Below are positions 51,870 through 61,094 of a stretch of 64,000 nucleotides of DNA, piece after piece. The notes beneath the pieces were generated by a model. The model was not told the origin of the DNA. It saw only the letters and a list, made by a program, of their open reading frames with translations, and did not search any database. The position numbers were made by a program, and so were the translations under genes. This DNA is from Mucilaginibacter sp. CSA2-8R (GTDB lineage Bacteria; Bacteroidota; Bacteroidia; Sphingobacteriales; Sphingobacteriaceae): positions 930,001 to 994,000 of the forward strand of contig NZ_CP152389.1 in assembly GCF_038806765.1 (NCBI RefSeq). The letters run 5' to 3'. Numbering within the stretch: the stretch's first letter is position 1; every line of letters begins with the position of its first letter.

Positions 51870-53027
51870 TTAAAGGTTAAGGTCAACACCCGATGCAAGT
51901 TTAATAGAACCCGGCCCGAAGCGGTTCCGGATCTTATCCATGGCCTGGTAGAGGCTATACTGTTCTTCTGACGCGGCATAGAGATCGATCTGCTCAAAGC
52001 CGCTGACCAGTTCGGACAATCGTACGCCGACCAGCCGGATCAGTAATCTTTTCTGGTAAAGCTGTTTGAACAGCTCTTTCGTCTTATCGATCAGCACCCG
52101 GTCTAATGCCGTATAGGGCACTCTTGCCTGTTTGGTCACGGTCTCAAATGTAGAGTAGCGTATGGTTAGGGTCACGCAGGCGGTCTGCTTCTTACTTTGT
52201 CTGAGTTCAAAAGCCAGATCCATGACCATAGAGGTCAGTAAGTGGTTGATGGTGTCTATGTCAATGCTGTCACTGCTGAACGTGGATTGCGTGCCGATAC
52301 TTTTCCGCTCCTGGTAAGGGACAACCGGGGCATCATCAATGCCTTTGGCTTTTTGTAATAACCAGATGCCGTTTTTCCCAAGGATACTGGTCATATACTG
52401 CGGGTGAACCTGTGACAGGGTGTGGATGCTTTTGATGCCCATATCACTCAGCTTAATGAATGTTTTTTCACCCAACCCAGGGATCTTTCGTATGGAAAGC
52501 GGATCCAGAAAAGGCCGGACACCGGGGCGTGCGACACTCAGTTCACCATTGGGTTTGCATTCATTGGTGGCCATTTTGGATACGGTCTTGTTGACCGAGA
52601 GTCCAAAGGAGATCGGCAAGCCAGTTTCCCGGATGACTTTAGCACGTATCTCCCTGGCGTAGCGAAGGGTGCCGAAATGTTTATCCATGCCGGTCATATC
52701 GATGTAGTGTTCATCGATGCTGGCCTTTTCCAAAAGCGGCACTTGTTCGCGTATGATCTCAGTGATTTCGTGTGAGGCTTTGGAATACTCATCCATATTA
52801 CCGCGTATCCAGATCCCCTGCGGACATAGACTTTTAGCCAACCTTGCAGGCATTGCCGCGTGTACGCCGAATTTGCGTGCTTCGTAACTGCAGGACGTGA
52901 CCACACCGCGATCGGATAAGCCCCCGATGATCACCGGACGGCCCACCAAACGCGGGTCTTTCCTTACCTCTACAGAAACGAAGAAGGCATCCTGGTCCAT
53001 ATGAATAATCTGACGGTCAGTGCTCAT
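51870..53027 (-). CDS. dinB: Y-family DNA polymerase IV (DinB-like)
   Basis: A 385-residue translesion polymerase from ATG 53027. Catalytic motifs IIHMDQDAFFVSVE and SIDEHYIDMTGMD (the second is SIDEAYLD in most relatives), thumb RKIPGLGEKTFIKL, and a little-finger domain ending in the IDLYAASEE region. It is followed after 3 bases by the DnaE2-like gene, so the two are coexpressed. First gene of the minus-strand repair block, divergent from the SRAP operon. Confidence 0.9.
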   Translation of the reverse strand: MSTDRQIIHMDQDAFFVSVEVRKDPRLVGRPVIIGGLSDRGVVTSCSYEARKFGVHAAMPARLAKSLCPQGIWIRGNMDEYSKASHEITEIIREQVPLLEKASIDEHYIDMTGMDKHFGTLRYAREIRAKVIRETGLPISFGLSVNKTVSKMATNECKPNGELSVARPGVRPFLDPLSIRKIPGLGEKTFIKLSDMGIKSIHTLSQVHPQYMTSILGKNGIWLLQKAKGIDDAPVVPYQERKSIGTQSTFSSDSIDIDTINHLLTSMVMDLAFELRQSKKQTACVTLTIRYSTFETVTKQARVPYTALDRVLIDKTKELFKQLYQKRLLIRLVGVRLSELVSGFEQIDLYAASEEQYSLYQAMDKIRNRFGPGSIKLASGVDLNL

Positions 53028-53310
53028 GAGTGCGATAGCTATTACATTTTTGTAAAATATTAGTGGATAGTGCAATGCGCGGAGACCTAAGATCTATACC
53101 GTTTTACCATCCACATACAGGCAACAAAATTAATGCTAAAAATATTAGTAAAACAAAGCATATTTGAAATATTTTTGCGCAAGGTGTTCGTGCGACCGAA
53201 TAAAGTGCTGACAGCAAATCCTATAGGATGTGTGATCTACGGTTGCACTTTTAATACTGAACCATGGACGATCTTTTATATCTGGAATAAATAATTTAAT
53301 TTTAAAAAAC
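53028..53310. promoter_or_regulatory. Divergent promoter region between dinB and the SRAP operon
   Basis: About 280 bases without a gene. The word AAAATATTAGT occurs twice (near 53054 and 53137), a possible shared operator. No LexA-type palindrome was certain. Confidence 0.4.
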
Positions 53311-53559
53311 GTGAGAGCGGTAGAACCAACATTTGAGGTCATTTTAGACAACATACCCGTGATCGTGACCGAAGCAGCGATCGGGAACAGACGGGTCTTT
53401 CACTGTCAGTACAGCGATGAGCGGAAAGCATTGACCCTCACGGTAGGAATAGATCTTAAAGACAAAAAGTTCTGGACCTCTGTACCGGAGGGGCGGCAGG
53501 ATGAGGCAGAAAAAGTTGGCAAATTAATTGCGGCATTCATTAAAAGTAAAAAAGCATAG
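53311..53559 (+). CDS. Hypothetical protein (82 residues), GTG start
   Basis: Begins with GTG and reads VEPTFEVILDNIPVIVTEAA, a small beta domain followed by a helix ending in KSKKA. It lies 3 bases before the SRAP gene and is probably its operon partner. Function unknown. Confidence 0.65.
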   Translation: MRAVEPTFEVILDNIPVIVTEAAIGNRRVFHCQYSDERKALTLTVGIDLKDKKFWTSVPEGRQDEAEKVGKLIAAFIKSKKA

Positions 53560-53562
53560 GTC

Positions 53563-54402
53563 ATGTGTTATTACAACGGACAGCGCGTAACTAGGGCGGA
53601 ATACATCGAATTAAAGGGGCTGGCAAAAGAGGTCAGGAAGTACAATTTCCTGAATACGGGCGTTCATAATGGGTTTAATTATGCGCCATGTGCGATACTG
53701 GTCGCTTCAGAAGATGGCAAAGATTTCGACATCGTCCAGGCGGAATGGGGCTATGTTCCCGGCTATATCAAGACCCGGGCCGAAGCGAACATTTTCCGTG
53801 CAAAATACACTACGCTAAACTTCAGATCGGAGAATCTTTATACAAAAGAAGACGGTAAGCGCTCTATGTGGGCTGATGCGGCCAAGAACCGTCGCTGCCT
53901 GGTATTGTCGAGTGGTATCGTTGAGTCGAGGCACGTACCGAAGATCGGCAAAAAAGGACAGGAACTTAAAGAACAGATCAAGTACCCGTACCAGGTGACC
54001 GTCAAAGACCATGAATACTTTTTTATGCCTGGTCTATACAATGAGTGGTTAGACCCGGAGACCGGGCAATTTGTGAATACAGTTGCATTTGGGATCACAG
54101 ATTCCAATACGATCATGTCACAGATCCATAACTCCAAAAAGCGGATGCCAACGATCCTGACGGAAGATCTGGCGTGGGAATGGCTGATGGAAAAGCCGGG
54201 CGAAGAACGCCTGTCACAGATCGCCCGTACGCAGATCCCATCGCGAATGCTTGACTTCTGCACCGTAGACCGCGATTATCGCACTTCGGGAGAAGCCACT
54301 CCGTTAGCATATCCTGAGTTGGGAGCGATCGTTCTTACCTTCGTTGACACGGAAGAATTGTCGTTCAACTACTGGCCCGAAATGCAAACTGTCAAGGCGT
54401 GA
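53563..54402 (+). CDS. SOS-response-associated peptidase (SRAP/HMCES-like)
   Basis: A 279-residue protein that would cross-link to abasic sites in single-stranded DNA. The catalytic Cys is residue 2 (MCYYNGQRV); NFRSENLY supplies the Asn and LSSGIVESRH the Glu (usually in GFYEW; the Trp is missing here). IHNSKKRMPTIL holds the His. The fold order and length are normal. It lies next to the polymerase operon on the other strand, consistent with damage tolerance of single-stranded transfer DNA. Confidence 0.88.
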   Translation: MCYYNGQRVTRAEYIELKGLAKEVRKYNFLNTGVHNGFNYAPCAILVASEDGKDFDIVQAEWGYVPGYIKTRAEANIFRAKYTTLNFRSENLYTKEDGKRSMWADAAKNRRCLVLSSGIVESRHVPKIGKKGQELKEQIKYPYQVTVKDHEYFFMPGLYNEWLDPETGQFVNTVAFGITDSNTIMSQIHNSKKRMPTILTEDLAWEWLMEKPGEERLSQIARTQIPSRMLDFCTVDRDYRTSGEATPLAYPELGAIVLTFVDTEELSFNYWPEMQTVKA

Positions 54403-54425
54403 TCAAACTTAGATAATTGAAGATC

Positions 54426-54455
54426 AAGGAACGGGCTACTCAAAGCCCGTTCCTT
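54426..54455. terminator. Bidirectional terminator between SRAP and the transfer region
   Basis: A 12-bp perfect stem AAGGAACGGGCT / AGCCCGTTCCTT with a 6-base loop, between convergent genes. Confidence 0.88.
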
Positions 54456-54462
54456 CATTTGA

Positions 54463-55230
54463 TCAGACACCCAGTCCTTTTTTACGCGTCTGCTTTTTTA
54501 CAGGCAGGTCCTCTTTTGCCTGCTCGCTTTGCGACTTCTTATTAATTTTCGATTCAGGTTCCAACAGTGCTTCCCGTTTGATCTTTTTCATGCTGTCATC
54601 GTAGAGGTCGATCGTTTTGAACTGCGGATTGGCGGCGATGAAGTATTTGGTATCCTTGCCATCTGCTGTCACAGTAATCTGCTGTACATTCCCTTTTTTT
54701 AGAGAGCGCAATAAGTTTTCCTGGCTTTGCGGGTTCTCCATTTCTTTGATCCCGACACCGCTGATCACTTTCTTAACATCGAAGCCATAGTTCTCGTGAT
54801 AGTGTTTAAGCTTCATATTGCCTTTATCGTTCAGGTTATCTTTGTCTAAAGCAACCCAGGCCTGGTATTTTTGGCCTTCCAGGTTATACAGTTGTTTGTG
54901 AACTGAACGGCCTTCCATTAAGTTAAAGGCTTCTTTTGCGGTTATGCCGCTGCCTTTATTGATGTAAAAACTCTGTTTCAGGTCTTTGGCCGGATCATTC
55001 TGATGCGGGATATTTGCATCATACTTGTTAAAAAAATACATTTCATGATCATTACCTGCTTTAAAATGCAGCGTGTAATCAATTGTTTTCTGGTTGAACT
55101 CATGACGGGTCTGAAGATCGAACTCCGGTGATTTGGCCCCGATCTGTTTTTCCAAATCGCCGTTTAAGCTTTCGCCGAACCCCAGGTTCAGCAAGCTTTT
55201 CTTTAAAAATTCTGCGTTCTCGGTATTCAT
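54463..55230 (-). CDS. Hypothetical protein of Bacteroidota conjugative elements
   Basis: A 255-residue protein from ATG 55230 (MNTENAEFLKKSLLNLGFGE). Polar, soluble, with SGITAKEAFNLMEGRSVHKQ, LKHYHENYGFDV and NLLRSLKKGN, then a Lys-rich tail ending KKQTRKKGLGV. This layout recurs beside tra genes in this phylum. Its function is unknown to me, and the basic tail could bind DNA. It lies 64 bases after traM. Confidence 0.65.
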   Translation of the reverse strand: MNTENAEFLKKSLLNLGFGESLNGDLEKQIGAKSPEFDLQTRHEFNQKTIDYTLHFKAGNDHEMYFFNKYDANIPHQNDPAKDLKQSFYINKGSGITAKEAFNLMEGRSVHKQLYNLEGQKYQAWVALDKDNLNDKGNMKLKHYHENYGFDVKKVISGVGIKEMENPQSQENLLRSLKKGNVQQITVTADGKDTKYFIAANPQFKTIDLYDDSMKKIKREALLEPESKINKKSQSEQAKEDLPVKKQTRKKGLGV

Positions 55231-55294
55231 AATTACTCGTTTTATGATTAAAAATTGATTGATTTCGTTCTCGCACATAAGCGATGGGGCTGTG

Positions 55295-56425
55295 CTATTT
55301 ATTGATCTTCAGTAGTACAGGAAATTGATCGTCTAACTTCACCTTGATCTTCCTGATCTTTTTGCTGAATAGACCTTTTGCCGCGTTTATGCCACCTGCT
55401 GCTGCCTGGGAAGCGATCGATTGATCCATACTCATGATCTGCATATTTTGTAACGCACTATTGGCATTAGCGCCAACCTCTGCACTTAGTTCCGCTTCCG
55501 GTGCAGGGAGGCCGGGCATACCATCCAGGCTATAGATGATCAGATCTACTGGCACGATCTGCTGATCTATGCGAATGTTGCTGATGCGTACGATCAGCCT
55601 TTGATTCGTAATTTGCCCTGTTCCATAAACCTCTTGTCCCACAGGAAACAGCTGGCCTTTGAGCGTAACGCTTTCTGTCAGTTTTAATTTAACTGCTCCG
55701 CCGTCACGCACTTTTTGCTTGCCATCTATCGTCGCAGCGATCGCTTTGAAAGGCTTTTCCGGCTTGTTCACCGTTTTCTTTTCCGTAACGCTTTCCGGGT
55801 TTTGGATATTTTGGATCTGTGTTAGCATTCTGCTTAACTGTTTCATTTCAGGATCAGCCCCGGCACCTGTGTTGTTCATGCTTTTCATCATCTTCGAAAG
55901 CCGTTTAACATCGGCATCTGTTTCGGGTATTGATGAACCGCCACCTGCATATCTGGTCTGTTCCGGCTGGTTGATCTGGCTATTTATCTGTGCAAGCTTA
56001 GCTTTGATCTGCACCTCACTGGCTTCTGCACTGTTTGTAGTGGCATCCGATGTTACGCTGGTGTTCAGCTTTACCGATGAGTTTCCTCTGGGTAATTTTG
56101 TGCCATTTAAACCTAAGGCCTCTGTAAACGCTGGACTGATCCCATCGGCATTTAATCCGACCGAATCCTTTTTAGCATTTTGATAAACACCCATTTTGTC
56201 TTTCTCTTGCTCGTCTTTGAATTGCGCCTGAGGCAAGGTGGTGTTCAACCCGTTCGCCGGGTTGTTTGCGTCGAAATTGCTTTGTTGTCGCCCACCACCT
56301 AAGGCCCAAAAAGCCATCAGTAGAAAGGGAATAATGAGTACAGGTATCATCACCATGAACTTGCGTTGTTTTAAGAAATCCGGTGTATGCAGCGGCAGTT
56401 GACCGCTTTTAGCTGTTACTTCCAT
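55295..56425 (-). CDS. traM: Conjugative transposon protein TraM
   Basis: A 376-residue envelope protein of the type IV secretion machine. A short cytoplasmic start and one membrane helix (MVMIPVLIIPFLLMAFWALG), a long Gln/Asn-rich linker, then a VirB10-like beta domain (VTLKGQLFPVGQEVYGTGQI, RLIVRISNIRIDQQIVPVDL). The end is QFPVLLKINK. Order after traJ, traK and traL is that of Bacteroides-type tra operons. Confidence 0.9.
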   Translation of the reverse strand: MEVTAKSGQLPLHTPDFLKQRKFMVMIPVLIIPFLLMAFWALGGGRQQSNFDANNPANGLNTTLPQAQFKDEQEKDKMGVYQNAKKDSVGLNADGISPAFTEALGLNGTKLPRGNSSVKLNTSVTSDATTNSAEASEVQIKAKLAQINSQINQPEQTRYAGGGSSIPETDADVKRLSKMMKSMNNTGAGADPEMKQLSRMLTQIQNIQNPESVTEKKTVNKPEKPFKAIAATIDGKQKVRDGGAVKLKLTESVTLKGQLFPVGQEVYGTGQITNQRLIVRISNIRIDQQIVPVDLIIYSLDGMPGLPAPEAELSAEVGANANSALQNMQIMSMDQSIASQAAAGGINAAKGLFSKKIRKIKVKLDDQFPVLLKINK

Positions 56426-56431
56426 GATCTG

Positions 56432-56773
56432 TTATTTTATCGTTAGAGAATCGGTGAATTGTTTTTGGCCGTGTTGCGGTTCAGGCAGATCTGACGGCCT
56501 GCCGATGTGAACCGCGCTATACGGTACCTTGCTTTGTTTTGAAAGGGCATCAGATGGTCCACTAAGGGTGGTTAGTAACCAGATCGTTAAGGCCAACATA
56601 ATCAAACCTAACATCCATTTTTGCCGCCTCTTGGAAAATCCATTGAACCAGACGTTGATCGTTATTGCCAAACGTTTTTGCAAATGGAGGATACCGTTAG
56701 CAATGGCCACTGCCGCCCGATCTGATGCCTGGTTTTGGTTGGCACGGGTATGTTGATCTTTAAAAAACTTCAT
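56432..56773 (-). CDS. traL: TraL-type conjugation protein
   Basis: A 113-residue single-pass membrane protein: a basic cytoplasmic part (FNGFSKRRQKWML), a membrane helix (LGLIMLALTIWLLTTL) and a short periplasmic tail. It lies between traK and traM with 2- and 6-base gaps. The name follows from position and size. Confidence 0.75.
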   Translation of the reverse strand: MKFFKDQHTRANQNQASDRAAVAIANGILHLQKRLAITINVWFNGFSKRRQKWMLGLIMLALTIWLLTTLSGPSDALSKQSKVPYSAVHIGRPSDLPEPQHGQKQFTDSLTIK

Positions 56774-56775
56774 GG

Positions 56776-57393
56776 CTATGGTCGTTGAATGGTCGTATCT
56801 TTATTGGCTATTGTTTCCCATTGCTGGATAAGGAAGCCGTGTGGGTTGTTATCCGAACGCGTGACATTCCTTAGATAGCCCTGGGTGATCAAACTCCGGT
56901 TTACCGTGGAAGTGGACCGGATCAGTTTTTGCGTCGCATAACATTTGAAATAGTATGGGTACTGGTCAATGTCCAAACGGACGCTGTCGACAACGACCTG
57001 CTGAGAGATATTACCGGAGATCAGATTATTGTAATAGCTTTTCTCTTTCAAGTCATTGTACTGGTTCTTTGCACTCTCATCAGCCAGGTAAAGCGCTTTA
57101 CTGATGTTGGCGTTGATCACTTTCTCATCCGGGTCAAGCGTGAAAAAGTAATGGTGAAACATGCTGATGTGATCTTTAGCCTCCACCGGAATGTTATCTT
57201 TCCGATCCGCGGCAAATGCTTCCAAGGCTTTGCCGTTAGCCAAAATATAGATATGCCGGCCAGCCATATCGGCGGCCTGATAGCTTTTGTACATGGCAAA
57301 GCAAGAGATCACCATACACGCTGCGATCAGCAGGTAGGTAAATATTTTGACGTGTTTAAAAGCTGTTTCGATGTTTTTGAGATGTGTGAACAT
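56776..57393 (-). CDS. traK: Conjugative transposon protein TraK
   Basis: A 205-residue VirB8-like protein with one N-terminal membrane helix (IFTYLLIAACMVISCFAMYK). The periplasmic domain contains IYILANGKALEAFAADRKDN and DHISMFHHYFFTLDPDEKVI, typical of TraK. Third in the row before traJ. Confidence 0.92.
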   Translation of the reverse strand: MFTHLKNIETAFKHVKIFTYLLIAACMVISCFAMYKSYQAADMAGRHIYILANGKALEAFAADRKDNIPVEAKDHISMFHHYFFTLDPDEKVINANISKALYLADESAKNQYNDLKEKSYYNNLISGNISQQVVVDSVRLDIDQYPYYFKCYATQKLIRSTSTVNRSLITQGYLRNVTRSDNNPHGFLIQQWETIANKDTTIQRP

Positions 57394-57411
57394 GATCGTT
57401 GATGTTTAAGT

Positions 57412-58623
57412 TTAAGATCCTTGTTTACCTGCAATGCGTTGCGACTGGAGGTCATTCGCTGTGGGTGAAGCATTCTGCCCATTATTTTGATAGCCATCTG
57501 CAAAGTGACCAGGTGCATTGATCAGATTGACCGCACCGGTAGCCATGCGGCTACCTAGAGCTGACCCAGCCTGTATAGACGTATTGGATGCCATGCTGAC
57601 CATCGAATTGACCTTTTGAAGTAAGCCATTGCCGCCACCGGCATTCACAATGTAATTGGCTACGCTCGGTACCGTGAAATAACCGATAATACCGATGATC
57701 AGGAATATGAGGTAGGCCGTGTCGGTCGAACTGAAGAACGTATCACCCGCAGTTTGTACCTGCGAAATATCCAGCTTCAGCATGTTTTCCTCAACTTTTC
57801 CGATGATAGCCCCGAAGATGTTAGACACTGGTAGCCATAAGAAAACATTGATGTATTTGGCCAGCCAAACGGTCAACGTATGTTGGAACCCATCAAAGAC
57901 AGCGAGGCCAAAAACTATCGGCCCTAAAATGGCGAGGATGATCAGGTAAAACGTTCGGATGGTATTAATACAAAGTGCGGCTGCTTCAAAGAGAACCTGC
58001 AAAACTTCACTCATCCATTGTTTGACCGTATTGCGGAAATTATAGGACGCCTTCGCCATTGCAAACTTTACGTCATTCCCAACGCTGGCAAACATCCCTT
58101 CGTCTTCACCTGTAGGATCGTCCGGGTGCGTGTATTTATACCATTTATCCCGGTCACCATCTCCATCTGAACCCACATACATCTGCCAGGTATCTGTTTT
58201 TTCTACTGCATCTTGTTTCGCTTTTAACAGTGCTGCTATGGCCGCATCAGAATTCTTGACCATATTGCCTGTTGCGTTTACCGTGGGCTGCATGATCCCA
58301 TTGACCACCGCGATCACGGTCGGGAATAACAGAATGGCTAAACCCAATCCGAAAGGTCTTAAGAGCGGGTAAAAGTCAATTGGCTCTGCGCTGGCGATCT
58401 GCCGCCATACACGACTACCGATATAACCTAAGGCACCAAATCCCGCGATGGCCCTTCCGACACCGACCAGTTGGCTGCACATCGGCAGCATGTCGTTATA
58501 AACTTCGTTGAGCGTGCCTTGTAAACCCTGTATGTCGCCCGCCAACCCCTCGGCTTTGGAAAGTCCGGGCAAAGCGATAGCCGTAACCGCGATCATCGCG
58601 GCTATCCAATGTTTCTTTTTCAT
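57412..58623 (-). CDS. traJ: Conjugative transposon protein TraJ
   Basis: A 403-residue polytopic membrane protein with a signal-like start (MKKKHWIAAMIAVTAIALPG). Several helices (AIAGFGALGYIGSRVW, FGLGLAILLFPTVIAVV) and a central FYLIILAILGPIVFGLAVFD block follow. It is the inner-membrane channel component of the Bacteroides-type system (VirB6-like). The C-terminal 60 residues are polar. Confidence 0.92.
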   Translation of the reverse strand: MKKKHWIAAMIAVTAIALPGLSKAEGLAGDIQGLQGTLNEVYNDMLPMCSQLVGVGRAIAGFGALGYIGSRVWRQIASAEPIDFYPLLRPFGLGLAILLFPTVIAVVNGIMQPTVNATGNMVKNSDAAIAALLKAKQDAVEKTDTWQMYVGSDGDGDRDKWYKYTHPDDPTGEDEGMFASVGNDVKFAMAKASYNFRNTVKQWMSEVLQVLFEAAALCINTIRTFYLIILAILGPIVFGLAVFDGFQHTLTVWLAKYINVFLWLPVSNIFGAIIGKVEENMLKLDISQVQTAGDTFFSSTDTAYLIFLIIGIIGYFTVPSVANYIVNAGGGNGLLQKVNSMVSMASNTSIQAGSALGSRMATGAVNLINAPGHFADGYQNNGQNASPTANDLQSQRIAGKQGS

Positions 58624-58634
58624 ATAAATTTAGA

Positions 58635-59282
58635 TTAGTTGTTTATCCCGTAAAGTTGCTTGACCGTTTTGACCTGGCCCATTTCTTTGGTTCGTTGTAA
58701 GCTAAGCATGGTGCCTTGACGGTTGAAATGGCGAAGGAATTGCAGTTTATCATTACTGCCGGTGTAGATCCGATCAATGGCTTTGATCCGTTCGTCATCG
58801 CTCATCCGTAGCTTGGTCGCCGTGAGGACGTTGGCCAGATCGCTTAGATCATTAAGGCTTTGTTTGACCAAATGCGCGTAAACGCTGCCCATGTAATTCA
58901 GTTCTTTTGGATTGAAACTCCCGCTTTTTTTAAATCTGGCGAAGGCTGTCTTATACTCCTTGAGTAAACTGGCTTGCTGGCTTACTATTTCCGCAACCCG
59001 CCCATAGTTCCGAACCACGGGACTGACCTGTAAGAGGCCATTCAGGTAGACGCCATGCAAACTAAGGTTCCCTTTAGCTAAAGAAGATACGGTACCATAC
59101 CCTTGCTCGTAGATCTGGTAGCCGGTCTTCATATTGGCCAGAATACTTTTCAACTGGGTCAGCTTCTCCATATTCAATAATAATTGCTGCATTTCCTGGC
59201 CCTGCGCATTGGCCGTTTTCGAAAAGCTGATCGAAATAAATAGCAAAACCGTAGTGGCTGATTTGATGATGTGCTTTTTCAT
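58635..59282 (-). CDS. TraI-type exported conjugation protein, paralogue 3
   Basis: A 215-residue secreted protein: signal MKKHIIKSATTVLLFISISF, then a helical domain with ELNYMGSVYAHLVKQSLNDL, MSDDERIKAIDRIYTG and the shared end KTVKQLYGINN. Paralogues 1 and 2 have the same helical order and end (KKWYGIN, RAIYGDHH). It is directly upstream of traJ on the minus strand, the usual TraI place. Such proteins are periplasmic parts of the transfer machine. Confidence 0.75.
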   Translation of the reverse strand: MKKHIIKSATTVLLFISISFSKTANAQGQEMQQLLLNMEKLTQLKSILANMKTGYQIYEQGYGTVSSLAKGNLSLHGVYLNGLLQVSPVVRNYGRVAEIVSQQASLLKEYKTAFARFKKSGSFNPKELNYMGSVYAHLVKQSLNDLSDLANVLTATKLRMSDDERIKAIDRIYTGSNDKLQFLRHFNRQGTMLSLQRTKEMGQVKTVKQLYGINN

Positions 59283-59291
59283 AATGCTCAG

Positions 59292-59987
59292 TTAATGATG
59301 ATCGCCATAAATCGCCCTGATCGCCTGATCATCCCGAAAAGCTTGTTGGTGTTGGAGGCTGTATCTTTGTAATTGGCCAATAAAGCTGGAAGTGAAGCGG
59401 TAATTATCCTGCATGGCGGTATAGATCTGGTCAAGCCTGCTGATCCGTTCCTCGTCATTCATTTGCAGTTTCCCATCTTTGAGCAGCTCATGCAATAAGG
59501 ATAACTGGTGCTCACAATCAGCTAACAGCGCCTTTTTGACCTTTTGGAAGTAAACCTTTTGTTCGAGTGTAAGCTCACCGTTTTGAGCGATTCGGGCAAA
59601 CTTGCCCAACATCTCATTTTGCCAGGTCATGATCTGATTCACTTGCGGGCTATTCTTCACTACCGGGTTGACAGCGCTTCGCTTTGAATAATATTCATTG
59701 TGCAGCTCAAATTCCTGGCCAAGCGCACCGGTGATCGTGGCTAAGCCGTTGTGCGCAATATTGTAACCCTGTTTGACGTAACTGGAATACATATGTAGTG
59801 CAGCGATCTGTTCCAAAATGTATTTTTTCTGGGTTTTCTTTTGAGAGAACCATTCGGCAATTGTTTGCGCATCCGCATGAGCGGACAGCAAAGCTGCTGC
59901 TGAGGTCAGGAGCGTATACGTTAGCAAAACCTTACTTTTAAGGCTGATCTGATCGGCCTTATGCTTCATATCTTTAATTGATCCCAT
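59292..59987 (-). CDS. TraI-type exported conjugation protein, paralogue 2
   Basis: A 231-residue paralogue. The start overlaps the previous gene by 14 bases; a second ATG (59969) also precedes the signal (VLLTYTLLTSAAALLSAHAD). Helical domain with MNDEERISRLDQIYTAM and LQRYSLQHQQAFRDDQ, ending RAIYGDHH. It is more diverged than the other two and lacks their SYMENVY/NYMGSVY segment. Confidence 0.72.
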   Translation of the reverse strand: MGSIKDMKHKADQISLKSKVLLTYTLLTSAAALLSAHADAQTIAEWFSQKKTQKKYILEQIAALHMYSSYVKQGYNIAHNGLATITGALGQEFELHNEYYSKRSAVNPVVKNSPQVNQIMTWQNEMLGKFARIAQNGELTLEQKVYFQKVKKALLADCEHQLSLLHELLKDGKLQMNDEERISRLDQIYTAMQDNYRFTSSFIGQLQRYSLQHQQAFRDDQAIRAIYGDHH

Positions 59988-60657
59988 ACCATTTTTTGAT
60001 TGATCTAGTATCTGCTAAATCGCGGCTGCGTTGTAGAATGATACTGATGTTTTGGTTATTGAATTGCTTTAGATCGTTATAGTTCTCGTCCAGCTGATCG
60101 CCGGCCTTGTCGATCAGTTCCAAACGTTGCTGATCTGTCATTTGCGTTTTAAAGCCATTGATGACCATTAAGATCTGATCCAAATTTTGCATACTGGCTT
60201 TCAGAATCCCACTGTACACATTTTCCATGTAGCTCAATTCTTCCGGCCTGAAATGCTTATCCTGTTTGAACAAGGTCCAGGCGCGGTGGTACTGCTGTAC
60301 CAATGCGGCCTGTTTGAGTGTTACGTCTTTGATCCGTTGGTAGTAAGCAATGGTCGATTTGATCTTCCAGAGTTCGGTGTAGTAATCGCTGTAAAGCTTT
60401 TTCTGCTGATCTGTCCAAGCTGATATCTCGGTGAGCTTCAATTTAGAAAGCTGGTTCTCAATCACCTTTTGGGCGTTTTGCAACCAAATGGTTTTATTCT
60501 GCATTCGCTGAACTTTCAGATCGATCGCTTTAATAACCTTTGTGACCGTTATCTTGATAACCTCGGTCACGACAAATTGTGCTTTTGCCTTATTTGTTAA
60601 GGTGATCGATAGCAGCAATGCAAGCCACACGGTGATCATTATCTTGATTTTTTTCAT
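59974..60657 (-). CDS. TraI-type exported conjugation protein, paralogue 1
   Basis: A 227-residue secreted protein with signal MKKIKIMITVWLALLLSITL, a long helical part (VIENQLSKLKLTEISAWTDQ), ELSYMENVYSGILKASMQNL and the shared end TRSIKKWYGIN. First of three tandem paralogues between the lipoprotein and traJ. Confidence 0.75.
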   Translation of the reverse strand: MKKIKIMITVWLALLLSITLTNKAKAQFVVTEVIKITVTKVIKAIDLKVQRMQNKTIWLQNAQKVIENQLSKLKLTEISAWTDQQKKLYSDYYTELWKIKSTIAYYQRIKDVTLKQAALVQQYHRAWTLFKQDKHFRPEELSYMENVYSGILKASMQNLDQILMVINGFKTQMTDQQRLELIDKAGDQLDENYNDLKQFNNQNISIILQRSRDLADTRSIKKWYGIN

Positions 60658-60721
60658 AATACCTCCTTGTTACTAAATGAGATCGGTGTGTTGTAAAAAG
60701 ATCAACCAAATACCCAAGGCC

Positions 60722-61087
60722 TTAGAGACGCGTAAATTTTGATGCTTTGAGTTGGAATGCCTGATCATTAGGAAGAAGAAGAAGCTGCCGTCCATAATCC
60801 GTTTCGGATAACATTCGAGTTCTCTCGTTCCATGTCGCTTTCCAGGTTTTAACTTTGAATTCCTTTGGTGACCGCTTTTTGTTGTGTATACGATTAAAAC
60901 CGGTCTTTAATGTGACTCGATAGATCTGATCTGGAATTATGGTTTGGACTATCAAAGTATCGTATGCAATGCTGTATTCGCTTTGTCCTTCGTGCACATA
61001 TTTGCCTGTAATTAATTTGACAGACCTGTTGTTGCATGCTGCAAGAGCCGCTATTAGCAATAGCATTGAAATGAGTGATCTTTTCAT
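60722..61087 (-). CDS. Small lipoprotein inside the tra operon
   Basis: A 121-residue protein with a lipobox (LLIAALAACNN, Cys at residue 18) and a small beta-rich domain (SIAYDTLIVQTIIPDQIYRV). It starts 7 bases after traG. No family recognised. The location suggests a surface-exclusion or core-complex lipoprotein; this is a guess from position. Confidence 0.65.
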   Translation of the reverse strand: MKRSLISMLLLIAALAACNNRSVKLITGKYVHEGQSEYSIAYDTLIVQTIIPDQIYRVTLKTGFNRIHNKKRSPKEFKVKTWKATWNERTRMLSETDYGRQLLLLPNDQAFQLKASKFTRL

Positions 61088-61094
61088 GATGATT

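Noticed and set aside
53145-53354. 69-residue minus-strand frame in the dinB-SRAP gap
   Set aside because: It overlaps the start of the 82-residue gene on the other strand, has odd composition and no family.
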